Positions 11,538 to 22,308 of a stretch of 64,000 bases of DNA are shown in pieces. Made by a program: the position numbers and the translations under genes. How positions within the stretch are numbered: the first letter of the stretch is position 1; every line of letters starts with the position of its first letter. Below the pieces are notes generated by a model that had not been told where the DNA came from, did not search any database, and worked only from the letters and a program-made list of their open reading frames with translations. Source of the DNA: Telopea speciosissima (Eukaryota; Streptophyta; Magnoliopsida; Proteales; Proteaceae); NCBI RefSeq assembly GCF_018873765.1, contig NC_057920.1:49898828-49962827 (forward strand), given 5' to 3'.

Positions 11538-12919
11538 TGTTGGATAACCTGGAGGGGGGTAAATAGGTTACCACTAGTGAAACGTTGTCCTTTTAAAATT
11601 TTCTTTGAATTAAAACAAGATAGAGAGAGAAACTACGTAAATAGAGGACACATAGAATTTATAGTGGTTCGGCTAAACTAGCTTACGTCCACTCCTCTCA
11701 ACCTTGAGAGAATTTTACTAGTTACTTTCTTTCAGTACAGTAGGTGGGAAGAACGCATTTACAATCTTTTTCCATGGGATAAGAGGATCCCAATCTTTTA
11801 AGGATAAGAGGATCCTTACAAAACCTAAGTACAGTCTAGGTTAATGCAACAATACTTTATAAACTTAAAAGCATAAACTAATACAAAGAGAATAAAGGTA
11901 AGAGTTACCTAGGCAAGGAGTGTGATGTGTACTCCTTGCAAGTGTCAAAATGATGCAAGAATGAATGCTTGTAATGATGACCTTCTTCAAGACTATTCTT
12001 TAGAGTGCAAGCATATGAAGGTCTTTAAAGCTTTGAAGTCAACCTTAAAATAGACTTGATGAGAACAAGAAGACTTCAATAAATGAGAGCTTGAATTGAC
12101 TTTTCACCTTTCACAAAAATGCTAATTTGGACTGTAGTGGATGGGTGAAAAGTACTGACATGTTCTCTATTTATAGGCTCATTAATGGCCTTTAGAACAT
12201 GTGCAAAATGTGCTCTAACGGATCTATTTTTAACCCATTCAGTCGACCTGAAGATTGATCTGGTCAACCGGATCATAGCCGTTGGAGAAACTAGTCGTTA
12301 AAAACTAGCCGTTGGAGGGCAGTAGGGCCATCTGATTAATGTCCGGTCGATCGGATCATTTATGGGAACGTACCCATGAGGCCACTGCCAGATCCGATCG
12401 ATACATACATTATGATCCGATCGATCGGATCACAGACCGGATCCCAGTCTTGGCTTGATTTAGACAGTATGCCTATGGGGATTGGTCCGGGGCTTTTTCC
12501 AACCGACTCCAACATGTTTAAGGGTCAAGGAGAGTTCAAGTTTAACCTCCTAAGGTCTTTAAATGATGCATACGCTTTTTTATTTATTTAATGCAAATGC
12601 AATTACAAGTATGCAGTGAGTGTTTCTAAGTATGTGCTCACGAGTATCTTGATCTTGATGAAGGTCTTGGTCTCTTTCTTCAAGTGATGTTCTTCAATCT
12701 TCAAAAGATCTTCCAAGATTTTCTTTTCTTGAAAAGCTTAGCATGCCTTTGATATCTTGATCTTCATGGCTTTGTCCTTTAGATCTCGACTTCGTACTAT
12801 ATGTCTTCTACTCTTTTGACTTTATTAGCCCTGTTGACATATAGACATATACAAGACTATTTCTAACATGTTTGTTATTATCAAAACACTTATTAAGGTG
12901 GGAATAGAATTCCTCAACA
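11538..12919 (-). repeat. 3' LTR of copia B
   Basis: It runs from TGTTGGATAACC to CCTCAACA. It contains palindromic GATCCGATCGATCGGATC (12414-12431) and related copies, plus an intact TATA motif on the minus strand. It aligns along its length with 19854-21204. Confidence 0.92.
12167..12175 (-). promoter_or_regulatory. LTR TATA box, copia B 3' LTR
   Basis: The minus strand reads TATAAATAG. The 5' LTR copy has TACAAATAG at the matching place (20482-20490), so the promoter that would drive the element is damaged, while the outward-facing one in the 3' LTR is intact. Confidence 0.6.
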
Positions 12920-13334
12920 ATCTCCCCCATTTTGATGATGACAAACATATGATTTGGCAGCAATATATAGCATAGTATCCAAAACTTTAAAGCAATCAAA
13001 TCATACAGCATAATCATATAATCATAAGTCAAATAAATCATTATATCTTCTCCCCCTTTGTCAACAACAAAAAGGTGTAGAGAAGGCTCCCCTTGCAATA
13101 GTGAGTCATATGTAAAAACAAAGGATTGCAACTAATGCAAAACAAGTCAACCATATAATAAAAGTCCAAATCAAAGAAATCATGTAGTTTTAGAGTTCTA
13201 AATCAAATAGTCCAAATCAAAAGCACTCTCCCCCTAGAATAGTGCAACAGCTAAAGTCATTCCAAAAGTAAAAGCAGCTATTTTAAAGTACTATAACCCA
13301 AATTATCTTTTAACAGAAAACATAAGGAAAAACA
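12920..13334 (-). other. Polypurine tract and 3' untranslated part of copia B
   Basis: The minus strand reads AAAATGGGGGAGA directly against the 3' LTR. A second tract, AAAGGGGGAGAAG, lies near 13049 as in copia A. No gene is visible. Confidence 0.75.
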
Positions 13335-14398
13335 CTAATCATCTACAGGAGGGGTGGAGATGTGAAAATGCTGGGTAATCATCCGTAGTTGAGCCATAAT
13401 CTCCTTGTTATCTCCACGAAGTGCTGCGAATTGATCATCAAAGCCCTGGAGGCGAGAGTCAAGTTTCTCCTGGTATGCTGTAAACTCAGCCCTGGTCACA
13501 TATTCTTCATCCTCGCTATCATCATCATCAGAAGCATCACTGTCAACAAGGGATGAAGAGGCTTGCTTGCACCTAGTAGGAATAGCCATCTTCTTCAAGG
13601 TAGAAGAATCAATTGCAATAGGATTTGAAGTTAGAACTTCATCTGAGAGATCAACTTCAAAATACTTGAAAATGACAGTTAAGAGACGACTATAGGGAAG
13701 GCTAGCCTTGGAGTCTTTCTCAGCAACTAATTCCAAATCACATAGGGAAGACATATTTGATGGGTATTGGCAATGCACTAAATAGGATATGCTTGGAAAC
13801 GGGTAACGGCATCTCTATGCCCACCAAGAGGGAGAATATTATAAGTAAGAATCAGATTCACCACTCTTGGGATATCTCCTAGATGAATGGTGGTAAGGCC
13901 CTTTGTTTCACCCAAATAATTCTTGAAAATTGCACCATAAACCTCATCAACATTCATAAAGCCTTCTGGAGAGGTTTTGGTACGGAGATACTTGCGGTCT
14001 CCAGAGTCATCAACTCCAATAATTTGGGCAAGTTCCACAGTGTCAAAAGAGAGGTGTTTTCCCTTAACAAGAGAAGTGATTATATAGTCCCCTTCAACAC
14101 CCACCACTTGAAGGTTGCAATAAAACAGTTGCACAAGCCTAGGATAGGCCTTCTCTTGGGGATAAAGAATGGAATCCCATCCCAACATCTCAAAGAAAGT
14201 ATTAATCTCACAAGGAAGAATATTGTTGAGTTCAGTGACACTTACAAATCTCTCCCTAATAAGTTTCTTGAGTTGAAATTGCTTCCACCAAATAGAAGCC
14301 TCCTTTAAGATGAACAAAGTGCCATCATAAGCATCCTTTTTTGAAGCAACAGTCTTTCTCTTCTTTGAGGATTCTCCTTTGGAAGCCATTGAGAACAA
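13335..14398 (-). pseudogene. Third ORF of copia B (env-like position), one frameshift
   Basis: The first frame (14398-13778, 206 codons) begins MFSMASKGESSKKRKTV and carries a globular domain with FFEMLGWDS, FYCNLQVVGVEGDY, SLVKGKHLSFD and FMNVDEVYG. A frameshift near 13780 leads to 13778-13335, with LPYSRLLTVIFKYFEVDLSD, an acidic run (DASDDDDSEDEE) and a C-terminal coiled coil (EFTAYQEKLDSRLQGFDDQF), then a stop. Joined, it would be about 350 residues. The same layout occurs in copia A, so the ORF belongs to the family. There is no signal peptide or hydrophobic segment, which argues against a membrane envelope protein. The function is unknown; proteins of this type are annotated in plants as putative transposon proteins. 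Confidence 0.7.
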
Positions 14399-14730
14399 GG
14401 GTTTTGGAGAAAGAGGTATTTGAAAGGTTTTTGGGAAAAGAAGAAGGAAAACTTAGAGATTTGATGGTAAAGATGAGATTGGATCACCGAAAGAGCAAAA
14501 GTCTTCAAAGGTTTTGCAAGATTTTACCCTAGGAACTCAAGAGAGGGTTTTTGGAGAGAAGAGAGAAGGGTTTCGCACAAAAGGGAATGAGCCAAATAAC
14601 CCAAGGACTTGGTTTAAAAACCATTCTGTCTGCGATCCGATCGATCGGATGACCTAAAACCTGAATTTTAAGTCGGTCCGGCCCAGAAATTGATCGTAAG
14701 ACCTATTTGGCTAGGTTCAGGGGATTTTGC
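14399..14730 (-). other. Spacer between pol and third ORF, copia B
   Basis: No gene is present. It holds GATCCGATCGATCGGATG (14634-14651), a 17-of-18 palindrome that also occurs in the LTR at 12414. Being upstream of the third ORF it could be a regulatory or RNA-structure element; that role is a guess. Confidence 0.55.
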
Positions 14731-16460
14731 TCAATCAAAAGGATTACACATACCTAATTCACGTCGAAGATCATAAAATCGTTTTACAGACAGCGGTTTG
14801 GTGAAGATGTCAGCGACTTGCTTCACTATCTCAATATGTTCGAGGACTACTTCACCCTTTAAGATAGTGTCTCAAAGGAAATGATGGCGAACATCGATAT
14901 GCTTTGCTCTTGAGTGAAGAATAGGATTTTTACTCAGATTGATGGCGCTAGTGCTATCGCAGAGAATTTTGGAAGGGTTGAATTGAAGTCCATAGTCTTG
15001 AGGAGTCTAACGCATCCAAAGGATTTGGGCACAACACCTGCCGGCTGCAATGTACTCAGCTTCGGTAGTTGAGAGTGCTACATAGTTTTGCTTCTTGCTG
15101 AACCAAAAAATGAGGCAAGATCCAAGAAAGTGGCAAGTACCACTCGTGCTCTTGCAATCAATATGACAACCAGCAAAATCGGCGTCAGAAAAGCTAAGTA
15201 ATTCAAAATCATTGTGCATTGGATACCACAACCCTATATTAATAGTCCCTTTTAAATATTTAAAGATTCTTTTAACTGCACTTAAATGTGATTGCATAGG
15301 ACTAGCCTGAAATCTAGCACATGCACAAACACTAAACATGATATCTGGTCTACTAGCAGTTAAGTATAACAGACTTCCAATCTTACCTCGATAACAAGTA
15401 GGATCAACTGGGGTTCCATTCTCATTTTTTGAGAGAGTTATTGAGGTACTCATGGGAGTGTTAGAGGCCTTTTGGGAATTAATATCAAATTTCTTTAATA
15501 GCTCTTTGATATATTTTGATTGATTGATAAAAATCCCATTTTCAGTTTATTTGATTTGAAGACCTAAAAAGAAGTTGAGTTCACCCATTAAACTTATTTC
15601 AAACTCACTTTTTATGCAACTACTAAATTCAATACATAAAGATTCATCAGTAGCACCAAATATAATATCATCTACATATATTTGCACTATAATTAAATTT
15701 GAGCCCTTACGTTTAACAAACAATGTAGTGTCTATCTTATCAATGGTATAAGCATTTTCAATCAGAAATGTCTTCAATCTATCATACCATGCTCTTGGTG
15801 CCTGTTTAAGTCCATACAAAGCTTTCTTTAATCTAAAGACATTATCAGGGTGAGAAGAGTTTTCAAAATCTGGAGGTTGAGAGACATACACTTCTTCTTC
15901 AATAAATCCATTCAAGAAAGCACTTTTCACATCCATTTGAAAAAGTTTAAAGGTTTTATGACAGACAAATGCTAGGAGCATTCTAATGGCTTCTAACCTA
16001 GCAACAGGAGCATAAGTTTCATCAAAATCGATTCCCTCTTGCTAATTATATCCTTGAGCCACTAGTCTAGCCTTATTTCTGACTACAATACCATTTTCAT
16101 CTAATTTATTTTTGAACACTCATTTTATTCCAATTATGGATTTGTTTTTGGGTTTTAGCACAAGCTCCCAGACATCATTTCTATCAAATTGATGGAGTTC
16201 TTCTTGCATAGTCAAAATCCAATCACTATCCAATAGAGCTTCTTTTATGTTCTTAGGTTCTATCATAGATAGGAATGTAGCAAAATTGCAAGTGTTTTGA
16301 AGTTTAGACCTAGTTTGAACACCTGATTCTAAGTCACCAATGACTTGTTCTAATGGATGGTTTCTTACTAGTCTAACTTCTTTAAGAAGCTCCAAAGAGT
16401 TTTCTTTAGATGTTTCTATAGGGGAATCTTCATTTAAAGAAGTAGTCTCCACCCTTTTAG
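14731..16460 (-). pseudogene. RT and RNase H of copia B
   Basis: Linker and RT start at 16452-16120 (LLDSDWILTMQEELHQFDRNDVWELV). RT core at 15981-15547 has [29 protein letters not shown] and the catalytic YVDDIIFGA. It continues at 15453-15007 (CYRGKIGSLLYLTASRPDI, FSDADFAGC, KKQNYVALSTTEAEYIA) and on to LGMCNPFD and a stop at 14731. The RNase H end (LCDSTSAINLSKNP, VADIFTKPL) is readable but contains one in-frame stop. Frames change near 15540 and 16110. This is the best-preserved copia RT in the minus-strand group; it copies element RNA into DNA and removes the RNA strand. Confidence 0.88.
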
Positions 16461-16600
16461 AGATTTAAAAAATGACATCCTTATCCTCATCAACTAGAGG
16501 TTTATACTTTTCTCTTGGAGGAGAAATATCAAATCTAATGTTCATAGATTCCTCTACAACTAAGGTACTTTTGTTGAATACTCTATAGGTACGGTTATTG

Positions 16601-17791
16601 CTAGAGTATCCCAAGAAAAATGCCTTCATCTGATTTTTCATCAAATTTACCTTTGGAGTCTTTAGTATTCAAAATAAAACATTTACATCCAAAATTTTGA
16701 AAATAATCAACTTTGGGCTTCTTATCAAAATATAACTCATAAGGTGTTTTAGATAGGATTTTTTGAATCAAAACACGATTTAAAACATAACATGCAGTAT
16801 TCACAGCTTCAGCCCAAAAATATTTAGGTAGAGAATATTCATTAAGCATAGTCCGGACAGTCTCTTGAAGAGATCTATTCTTCCTTTCAACAATCCTTTT
16901 AGAATGAGGAGTTCTAGGAGCTGAAAAGTTGTGAGTGATGCCTTCATCATCACAGTATTTTTCAAATTGATTGGAGTTGTCAAACTCACCACCATGATCA
17001 CTTCTTATTGTAGTGACCAAATAGCCCTTTTGATTTTGGATTTTCTTACAGGGTTTTGAAAATTCATTAAAGGCCTCATTTTTATGTCTAAGAAAAGAGG
17101 TCCAAGTAAATCTAGAGTAATCATCAACAATGACAAAAGTGTATACTTTATCACTCAAGCTAGGAGTTGGAATAGGACCAAAAAGATCCAAATGGAGAAG
17201 TTCAAGTGGTCTAGTAGTTGAAACTATGTTCTTTGATTTATATGACACTTTTACTTGTTTACCCTTTTGACATGCATCACAAAAATGATTCTTGTCAAAT
17301 TTAAGTTTAGGTAAATTTCGGACAAAATCTTTGGAGGCTATAGAGTGAATCAACTTGATATTTATATGTCCAAGTTTTCTATGCCAAACATTTGAATCTT
17401 CATAGGAAACTAAACAAGTATTGCTAGAACTAGCTTCATCAATAATGCAAGTATATATGTTGTTATTTCTAGTTTCCTTCAAGATTACTATATTATCAGC
17501 ATCCATCACTAAGCAATGTGAAATATCAAAACTTACTTTATATCCAACACTACATAGTTGACTTACACTAAGTAGGTTGTAGGCAAGTTTATTTACCAAA
17601 TAGACGTTTGAGATGGTAGTACCTCCTATGTTGATGTTTCCAATGTCGATTATCTTTTCTTTGCCATTATCCTCGAAAATCACCCATCCTCCATCATACT
17701 TTCTCAACTTTGTAAATAGCTTTGTATTTGTCGTCATATGCTTGGAGCATCCACTGTCGATATACCATTCTACTTGGCCTTTGCTCTTCAA
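16601..17791 (-). CDS. Protease-integrase part of copia B pol
   Basis: An open frame of 396 codons. The protease active site lies at residues 10-20 (WYIDSGCSKHMT, DSG intact). The pre-integrase domain holds WHRKLGHIN and CDACQKGK, the HHCC zinc site that grips element DNA ends. The integrase core shows LDLFGP (first Asp), TIRSDHGGEFDN (second Asp) and RIVERKNRSLQE (Glu), so the DDE triad looks intact. The GKFDEKSDEGIFLG motif ends the frame near 16601. In a working element this is part of one gag-pol polyprotein; here the frame is cut from RT downstream. The ATG at 17791 is probably internal. Confidence 0.85.
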   Translation of the reverse strand: MKSKGQVEWYIDSGCSKHMTTNTKLFTKLRKYDGGWVIFEDNGKEKIIDIGNINIGGTTISNVYLVNKLAYNLLSVSQLCSVGYKVSFDISHCLVMDADNIVILKETRNNNIYTCIIDEASSSNTCLVSYEDSNVWHRKLGHINIKLIHSIASKDFVRNLPKLKFDKNHFCDACQKGKQVKVSYKSKNIVSTTRPLELLHLDLFGPIPTPSLSDKVYTFVIVDDYSRFTWTSFLRHKNEAFNEFSKPCKKIQNQKGYLVTTIRSDHGGEFDNSNQFEKYCDDEGITHNFSAPRTPHSKRIVERKNRSLQETVRTMLNEYSLPKYFWAEAVNTACYVLNRVLIQKILSKTPYELYFDKKPKVDYFQNFGCKCFILNTKDSKGKFDEKSDEGIFLGIL

Positions 17792-17837
17792 GTATACCTA
17801 CAAAATAAAGTTTACACTTGCATTGGTCCCCATAATC

Positions 17838-19637
17838 TCATGGGTCCATCATTGTTAGAGTTGAGAGATTCCTTAGGTACCCAAACTTTCTTGTATGTAT
17901 GGTTCTTGTTAGAATCATAGTTTGTGTCTGGAACATAGTTCTTGGGTCTTTGGTACCTAGGATCACAAATATCAAATAGAGATGGTGCTCTTTTCTGTCT
18001 TTGAGACCTTTGCTAGTCAAAAGAGTTTTGAGTCCTTCTACCTCTTTGGAACTTTTGATGGTCATAGGATCTAAATGAGTTGTACTTCATATATGGTCTA
18101 TGGTTTGGTTGAGGTCTATAGCTTCTTTCCATTATGTATAGAAATTGTGGTCTATGAAATTGCCTTTGGGGTCTTTGAGGAATATATTCCCTTGGAGGTC
18201 TATTCCTTCTTTGAGAGGTATATTGAAATATATGATTATGTTGATTTCTATACCTTTGATTTCTATGCCCTTGATTTCTATATCCTTGATTCCTTGAAGG
18301 GGGAACATGAGAGATTGATGTTTGACTTTGATTTGTTCTTCCTTCTTCTATGTACACCATTTTCTCTTTACCTTTGATATGATATAGGATTCTCCCATTA
18401 TAGCATAGTCCTTCCTTGTCTTGTGCTACTTTTTGAGGTGTACCAAGAAGAGTATCTAACGATTTTTGTCCCTTGGTAAAGGTAAGCAAGGCCGACATCA
18501 ATCTCTTATTTTCTCCTTCTAGTTGGACAATGTAGATGCGAAGATCATCTATATTATTATGCAATTCTATTACTTCTTTCTCTAAAAAGGAGTTTGAAGC
18601 TTCAAGCTTGCGACTTGCCTCATAGAGAACTTCAAAACCCTTTTCAATATCATCTTCATCTATGTCATCCGTATCTATCTCTTCAATTGAATCACTATAT
18701 TTAGAATTAGAAGTAAGATAGACTGAACTTACCTCGATGTCATCTTCTGTTACCATAAGAGCTAGATTTATAACTTCGTCATCAGAATCTCCTACTACTT
18801 CTTCTTAACTTGAGTCCCATGAAATTTCAGCGACATATGCTTTCTTCTTTTCTTGTCCTTTTGGGCACTCAGTTCTAAAGTGGCCAGGCTTTCTGCAGTC
18901 ATAGCAAACAATATCTTTCTTAGAAGAAAATTTTTTGTCTTTGGATAGATTCTTATCTTTTCTTGCTTGTCCCTTGTTGAAATATTTCCCTCATTTCTTT
19001 TTGAAGAATTTTTTAAACTTCTTGGTAATAAGGGATATTTCTTTTTTTGAGAGATTTATGTCTTCTTCTTCATTACACTCTTTATCAGATGGGCTTATTG
19101 TCTTGAAAGCTATGGTCTTCTTCTTTGGTTCTTTTATTTCTGACCATCTTTCATCTTCATTTAATTCAACTTCATGAGTGAGTAGAGATCCAAGCAATTC
19201 GTCCAGGCTCACTTTGACATGATCTTTTGCTTCCTTTATGGCCGTTACCTTCGGTCTCCACTTGAGGGAAGCGACCTAAGCATTTTCCTGACATTTTTGA
19301 ACTTGGTATATGTTTTACCTAAGCCCTTCAACTTGTTGGTGATGTTAGTAAAGCACAAAAACATATTGGAAATATTCTCATTTTCTAACATCTTAAATAA
19401 TTCATATTCATACACAAGTTTATTAATTTTAGATTCTTTTATTTGTGATGTTCCTTCATATAATACCACAAGTGTATCCCAAATCTCTTTTGCCATTTCA
19501 TATATCATAATTTTGTTGAATTCGGAATCACTTAAGGCATATTGTAGGAAGGTGATAGCCTTAAAGTTATATTGAATTTTCTCCTTTTCAGCAGGAGTTA
19601 ATTCAAAGGTTTCCTTAGGAATACTCTCACATTCCAT
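17838..19637 (-). pseudogene. gag of copia B with intact zinc knuckle
   Basis: Three blocks on the minus strand. 19637-19245 is the copia gag core (UBN2 type: QYALSDSEFNK, AKEIWDTLVVLYEGT, LKGLGKTYTK). 19212-18991 has DELLGSLLTHEVELNEDERW and a Lys-rich stretch. 18910-17838 has the CCHC knuckle CYDCRKPGHFRTEC (18865-18906), an acidic segment, a coiled-coil stretch (SNSFLEKEVIELHNNIDDL) and an Arg/Tyr/Gln-rich tail. Stops and frameshifts separate the blocks. Gag would pack the element RNA into virus-like particles. Confidence 0.85.
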
Positions 19638-19833
19638 AATTTTAGTGAAGGAGTATGGCCCACGTTCAATTACATGTCATACCTCAAGATTATGAGCACA
19701 GGTAAAGTTCCTGAATCTAATTTTTAAATATGAAAAATTATTTCCATTGAACAGAGGAGGTCTAGAGACATTCAGTCCCTCAAATGGATTATTGTAATGT
19801 AATCTCATAGATCTTAAGTCTCAAATAAAATGA

Positions 19834-19851
19834 GCTCCCACTCTGATACCA
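19834..19851 (-). other. Primer-binding site of copia B (iMet tRNA)
   Basis: The minus strand reads TGGTATCAGAGTGGGAGC, two bases from the LTR. It is identical in core to that of copia A. Confidence 0.88.
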
Positions 19852-19853
19852 AA

Positions 19854-21204
19854 TGTTGGATAATCTAGAGGGGGTGAATAGGTTACCACTAGTAAAACGT
19901 TGTCCTTTTAAAATTTTCTTCGAATTAAAACAAGATAGAGAGAGAAACTACACAAATAGAGGACACACAGAATTTATTATGGTTCGGCTAAACTAGCCTA
20001 CGTCCACTCCTCTCAACCTTGAGAAAATTTCACTAATTACTTCCTTTCAGTACAGTAGGTGGGAAGAACACATTTACAATCTTTTTTCATGGGATAAGAG
20101 GATCCCCATCTTTTAAGGATAAGAGGATCCTTGCAAAACCTAAGTATAGTCTAGGCTAATGCAATAATGCTTTATAAACTTAAAAGCATAAACTAATACA
20201 AAGAGAATAAAGGTAAGAGTTACCTAGGCAAGGAGTGTGATGTGTACTCCTTGCAAGTGTCAAAATGATGCAAGAATGAATGTTTATAATGATAACCTTC
20301 TTCAAGACTATTTTTAAGAGTGCAAGCATATGCAGGTCTTTAAAACTTTGAAGTCAACCTTGGAATAGACTTGATGAGGACAAGAAGACTTCAATAAATG
20401 AGAGCTTGAATTGACTTTTCACCTTTCACAAAAGTGCTAATTTGGACTATAGTGGATGGGTGAAAAGTACTAACATGTTCTCTATTTGTAGGTTCATTAA
20501 TGACCTTTAGAACATGTGCAAAATGTGCTCTAACGGATCCATTTTTAACCCATCCGATCGACCTGAAGATTGATCCGATCGACCGGATCATAACCGTTGG
20601 AGGGAAATAGGGCCATCCGATCGATGTCCGATCGACCGGATCATTTATGGGAACGTACCCATGATGCCACTGCCAGATCCGATCGATACATACGCTGTGA
20701 TCCGGTCGACCGGATCACAGATCGGATCCTAGTCTTGGCTTGATTCAGACAGTATGCCTATGGGGATTGGTCTGGGACTTTTTCCAACCGACTCCAACAT
20801 GTTTAAGGGTCAAGGAGAGTTCAAGTTTAACCTCCTAAGGTCTCTAAATGATGCATATGATTTTTCATTTATTTAATGCAAATGTAATTACAAGTATGCA
20901 GTGAGTGTTTCTAAGTATGTGCGCACGAGCATCTTGATCTTGATGAAGGTCTTGGTCTCTTTCTTCGAGTGATGTTCTTCAATCTTCAAAAGATCTTCCA
21001 AGATTTTCTTTTCTTGAAAAGCTTTGCCTGCCTTTGATATCTTGATCTTCATGGCTTTGTCCTTTACATCTCGACTTCGTACTATATATCTTCTACTCTT
21101 TTGACTTTATTAGCCCTGTTGACATATAGACATATACAAGACCATTTCTAACATGTTTGTTATCATCAAAACACTTATGGAGGTGGGAATAGAATTTTCT
21201 AACA
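19854..21204 (-). repeat. 5' LTR of copia B
   Basis: It runs from TGTTGGATAATC to TTCTAACA, followed by TACAA. It contains the perfect 18-base palindrome GATCCGGTCGACCGGATC (20699-20716) and the near-palindrome at 20572-20589. The TATA motif has changed to TACAAATAG (20482-20490). Confidence 0.92.
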
Positions 21205-22308
21205 TACAAATCTTTTTTACCAGGATAAGAGGATCCTATAATCTGTTAAGGATAAGAGAACCCCACACTCTTTTAAGGATAAGAGAATCCCTTACAAAAC
21301 CTAAGTACAATCTAGGAAAATGTAAGCACACCTTACCCGTCTAGAGTCAACCTGACTCAAAAGTAAGAAAATAAATAACAAAAGAGATTAAAAGAAAAAT
21401 GTTACCGAAGCGAAAGTGTTCCAACTTACTTCACGCAATGCAATTGTGAATATGCAATGAATAATATGAAGATGCTTGACCTTTGAGCTTTATACTAGAA
21501 GAAAATAAGTCTTTGAGTGATGATGTCAACCTTGAGTAACTAAGCTTTCTTCTTGACTTAAAATACTTGCACTAAGAGCTTGTATAGACTTTTTCACTTC
21601 ACAGTAAAGTGTTCTTTTGGATTGTAGTGATGGTCAAAAGGTCTGACATGATTGGTATTTATAAGCATCATTTAATGCTCAAAAATCATGTGTCAAAATT
21701 GCTCTAATGGCTATAAAACGGCTAGTTTTCAGCTCCACCAATCGACCATTTGGTTCTGTCGGTAGACCGCTAGATATAGTCATTGGGGAAAATAGAGGCA
21801 TTAGGACTTTTCAATCCAAGTGGTCGATAGTCGGTTGACCGATTGTGCGACCGACAGGTGTTGGGCGACCATTTGGTGGAACCGGTTAAAACCGATTGTC
21901 CAAACGATTGGGATTTTTAGGTATTTTACCAGCCTGTCTCTGACAATCTTTGGTCCAGTCTTTTCCCAATGAGTGCTAAAGACTTCTAGGGTCTTTAAGT
22001 ACCTTCCTAGAGTTTTTATATGATGCAAATGCAATTTCATTTATACGTATGCAATTACAATTACAATTATGCAAGTGTGTATGTGTATGTGCATACGAGC
22101 ATCTTCAACTTGATTTCTTCTTTAAAAGATGTTCTTCAATCTTCAAATGGTCTTTTCTTCAAGAGCTATTTATCTTGGAAATTCTTTACAGGCTTGATCT
22201 CTTCAGACTTTGTCTTGAGCTTCCTCGTGTTTTAAACCTTGAATCGCTCTTCTTTATTATTACATTAAACCTGTTGACATAATAGAACACAATGGCTTGT
22301 GCCAACTC
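21205..22308 (-). repeat. 5' LTR of copia A, segment 2
   Basis: It begins with TACAA, the right copy of the copia B target duplication, and ends with GCCAACTC (22301-22308), the left copy of the hAT duplication. A TATAAATA box lies on the minus strand at 21656-21663. The stretch after 21985 matches the 3' LTR remnant at 4034. Confidence 0.88.

Larger units (their letters stand above)
11538..21204 (-). mobile_element. Ty1/copia SIRE-type retrotransposon B, near complete
   Basis: A 9.67-kb element with two recognisable LTRs (1382 and 1351 bp), TG...CA ends, an iMet primer site, gag, pol, a third ORF and a polypurine tract, all on the minus strand. It lies inside the 5' LTR of the related copia A. 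The flanking five bases are TATAA and TACAA, a target duplication with one change. The LTRs differ by several indels and many substitutions, so the copy is not recent. Pol is largely readable but has frameshifts. Confidence 0.92.

Noticed and set aside
13883..14308. 141-codon plus-strand frame
   Set aside because: It lies opposite the third ORF of copia B, which is conserved in copia A; the plus frame has no counterpart there.
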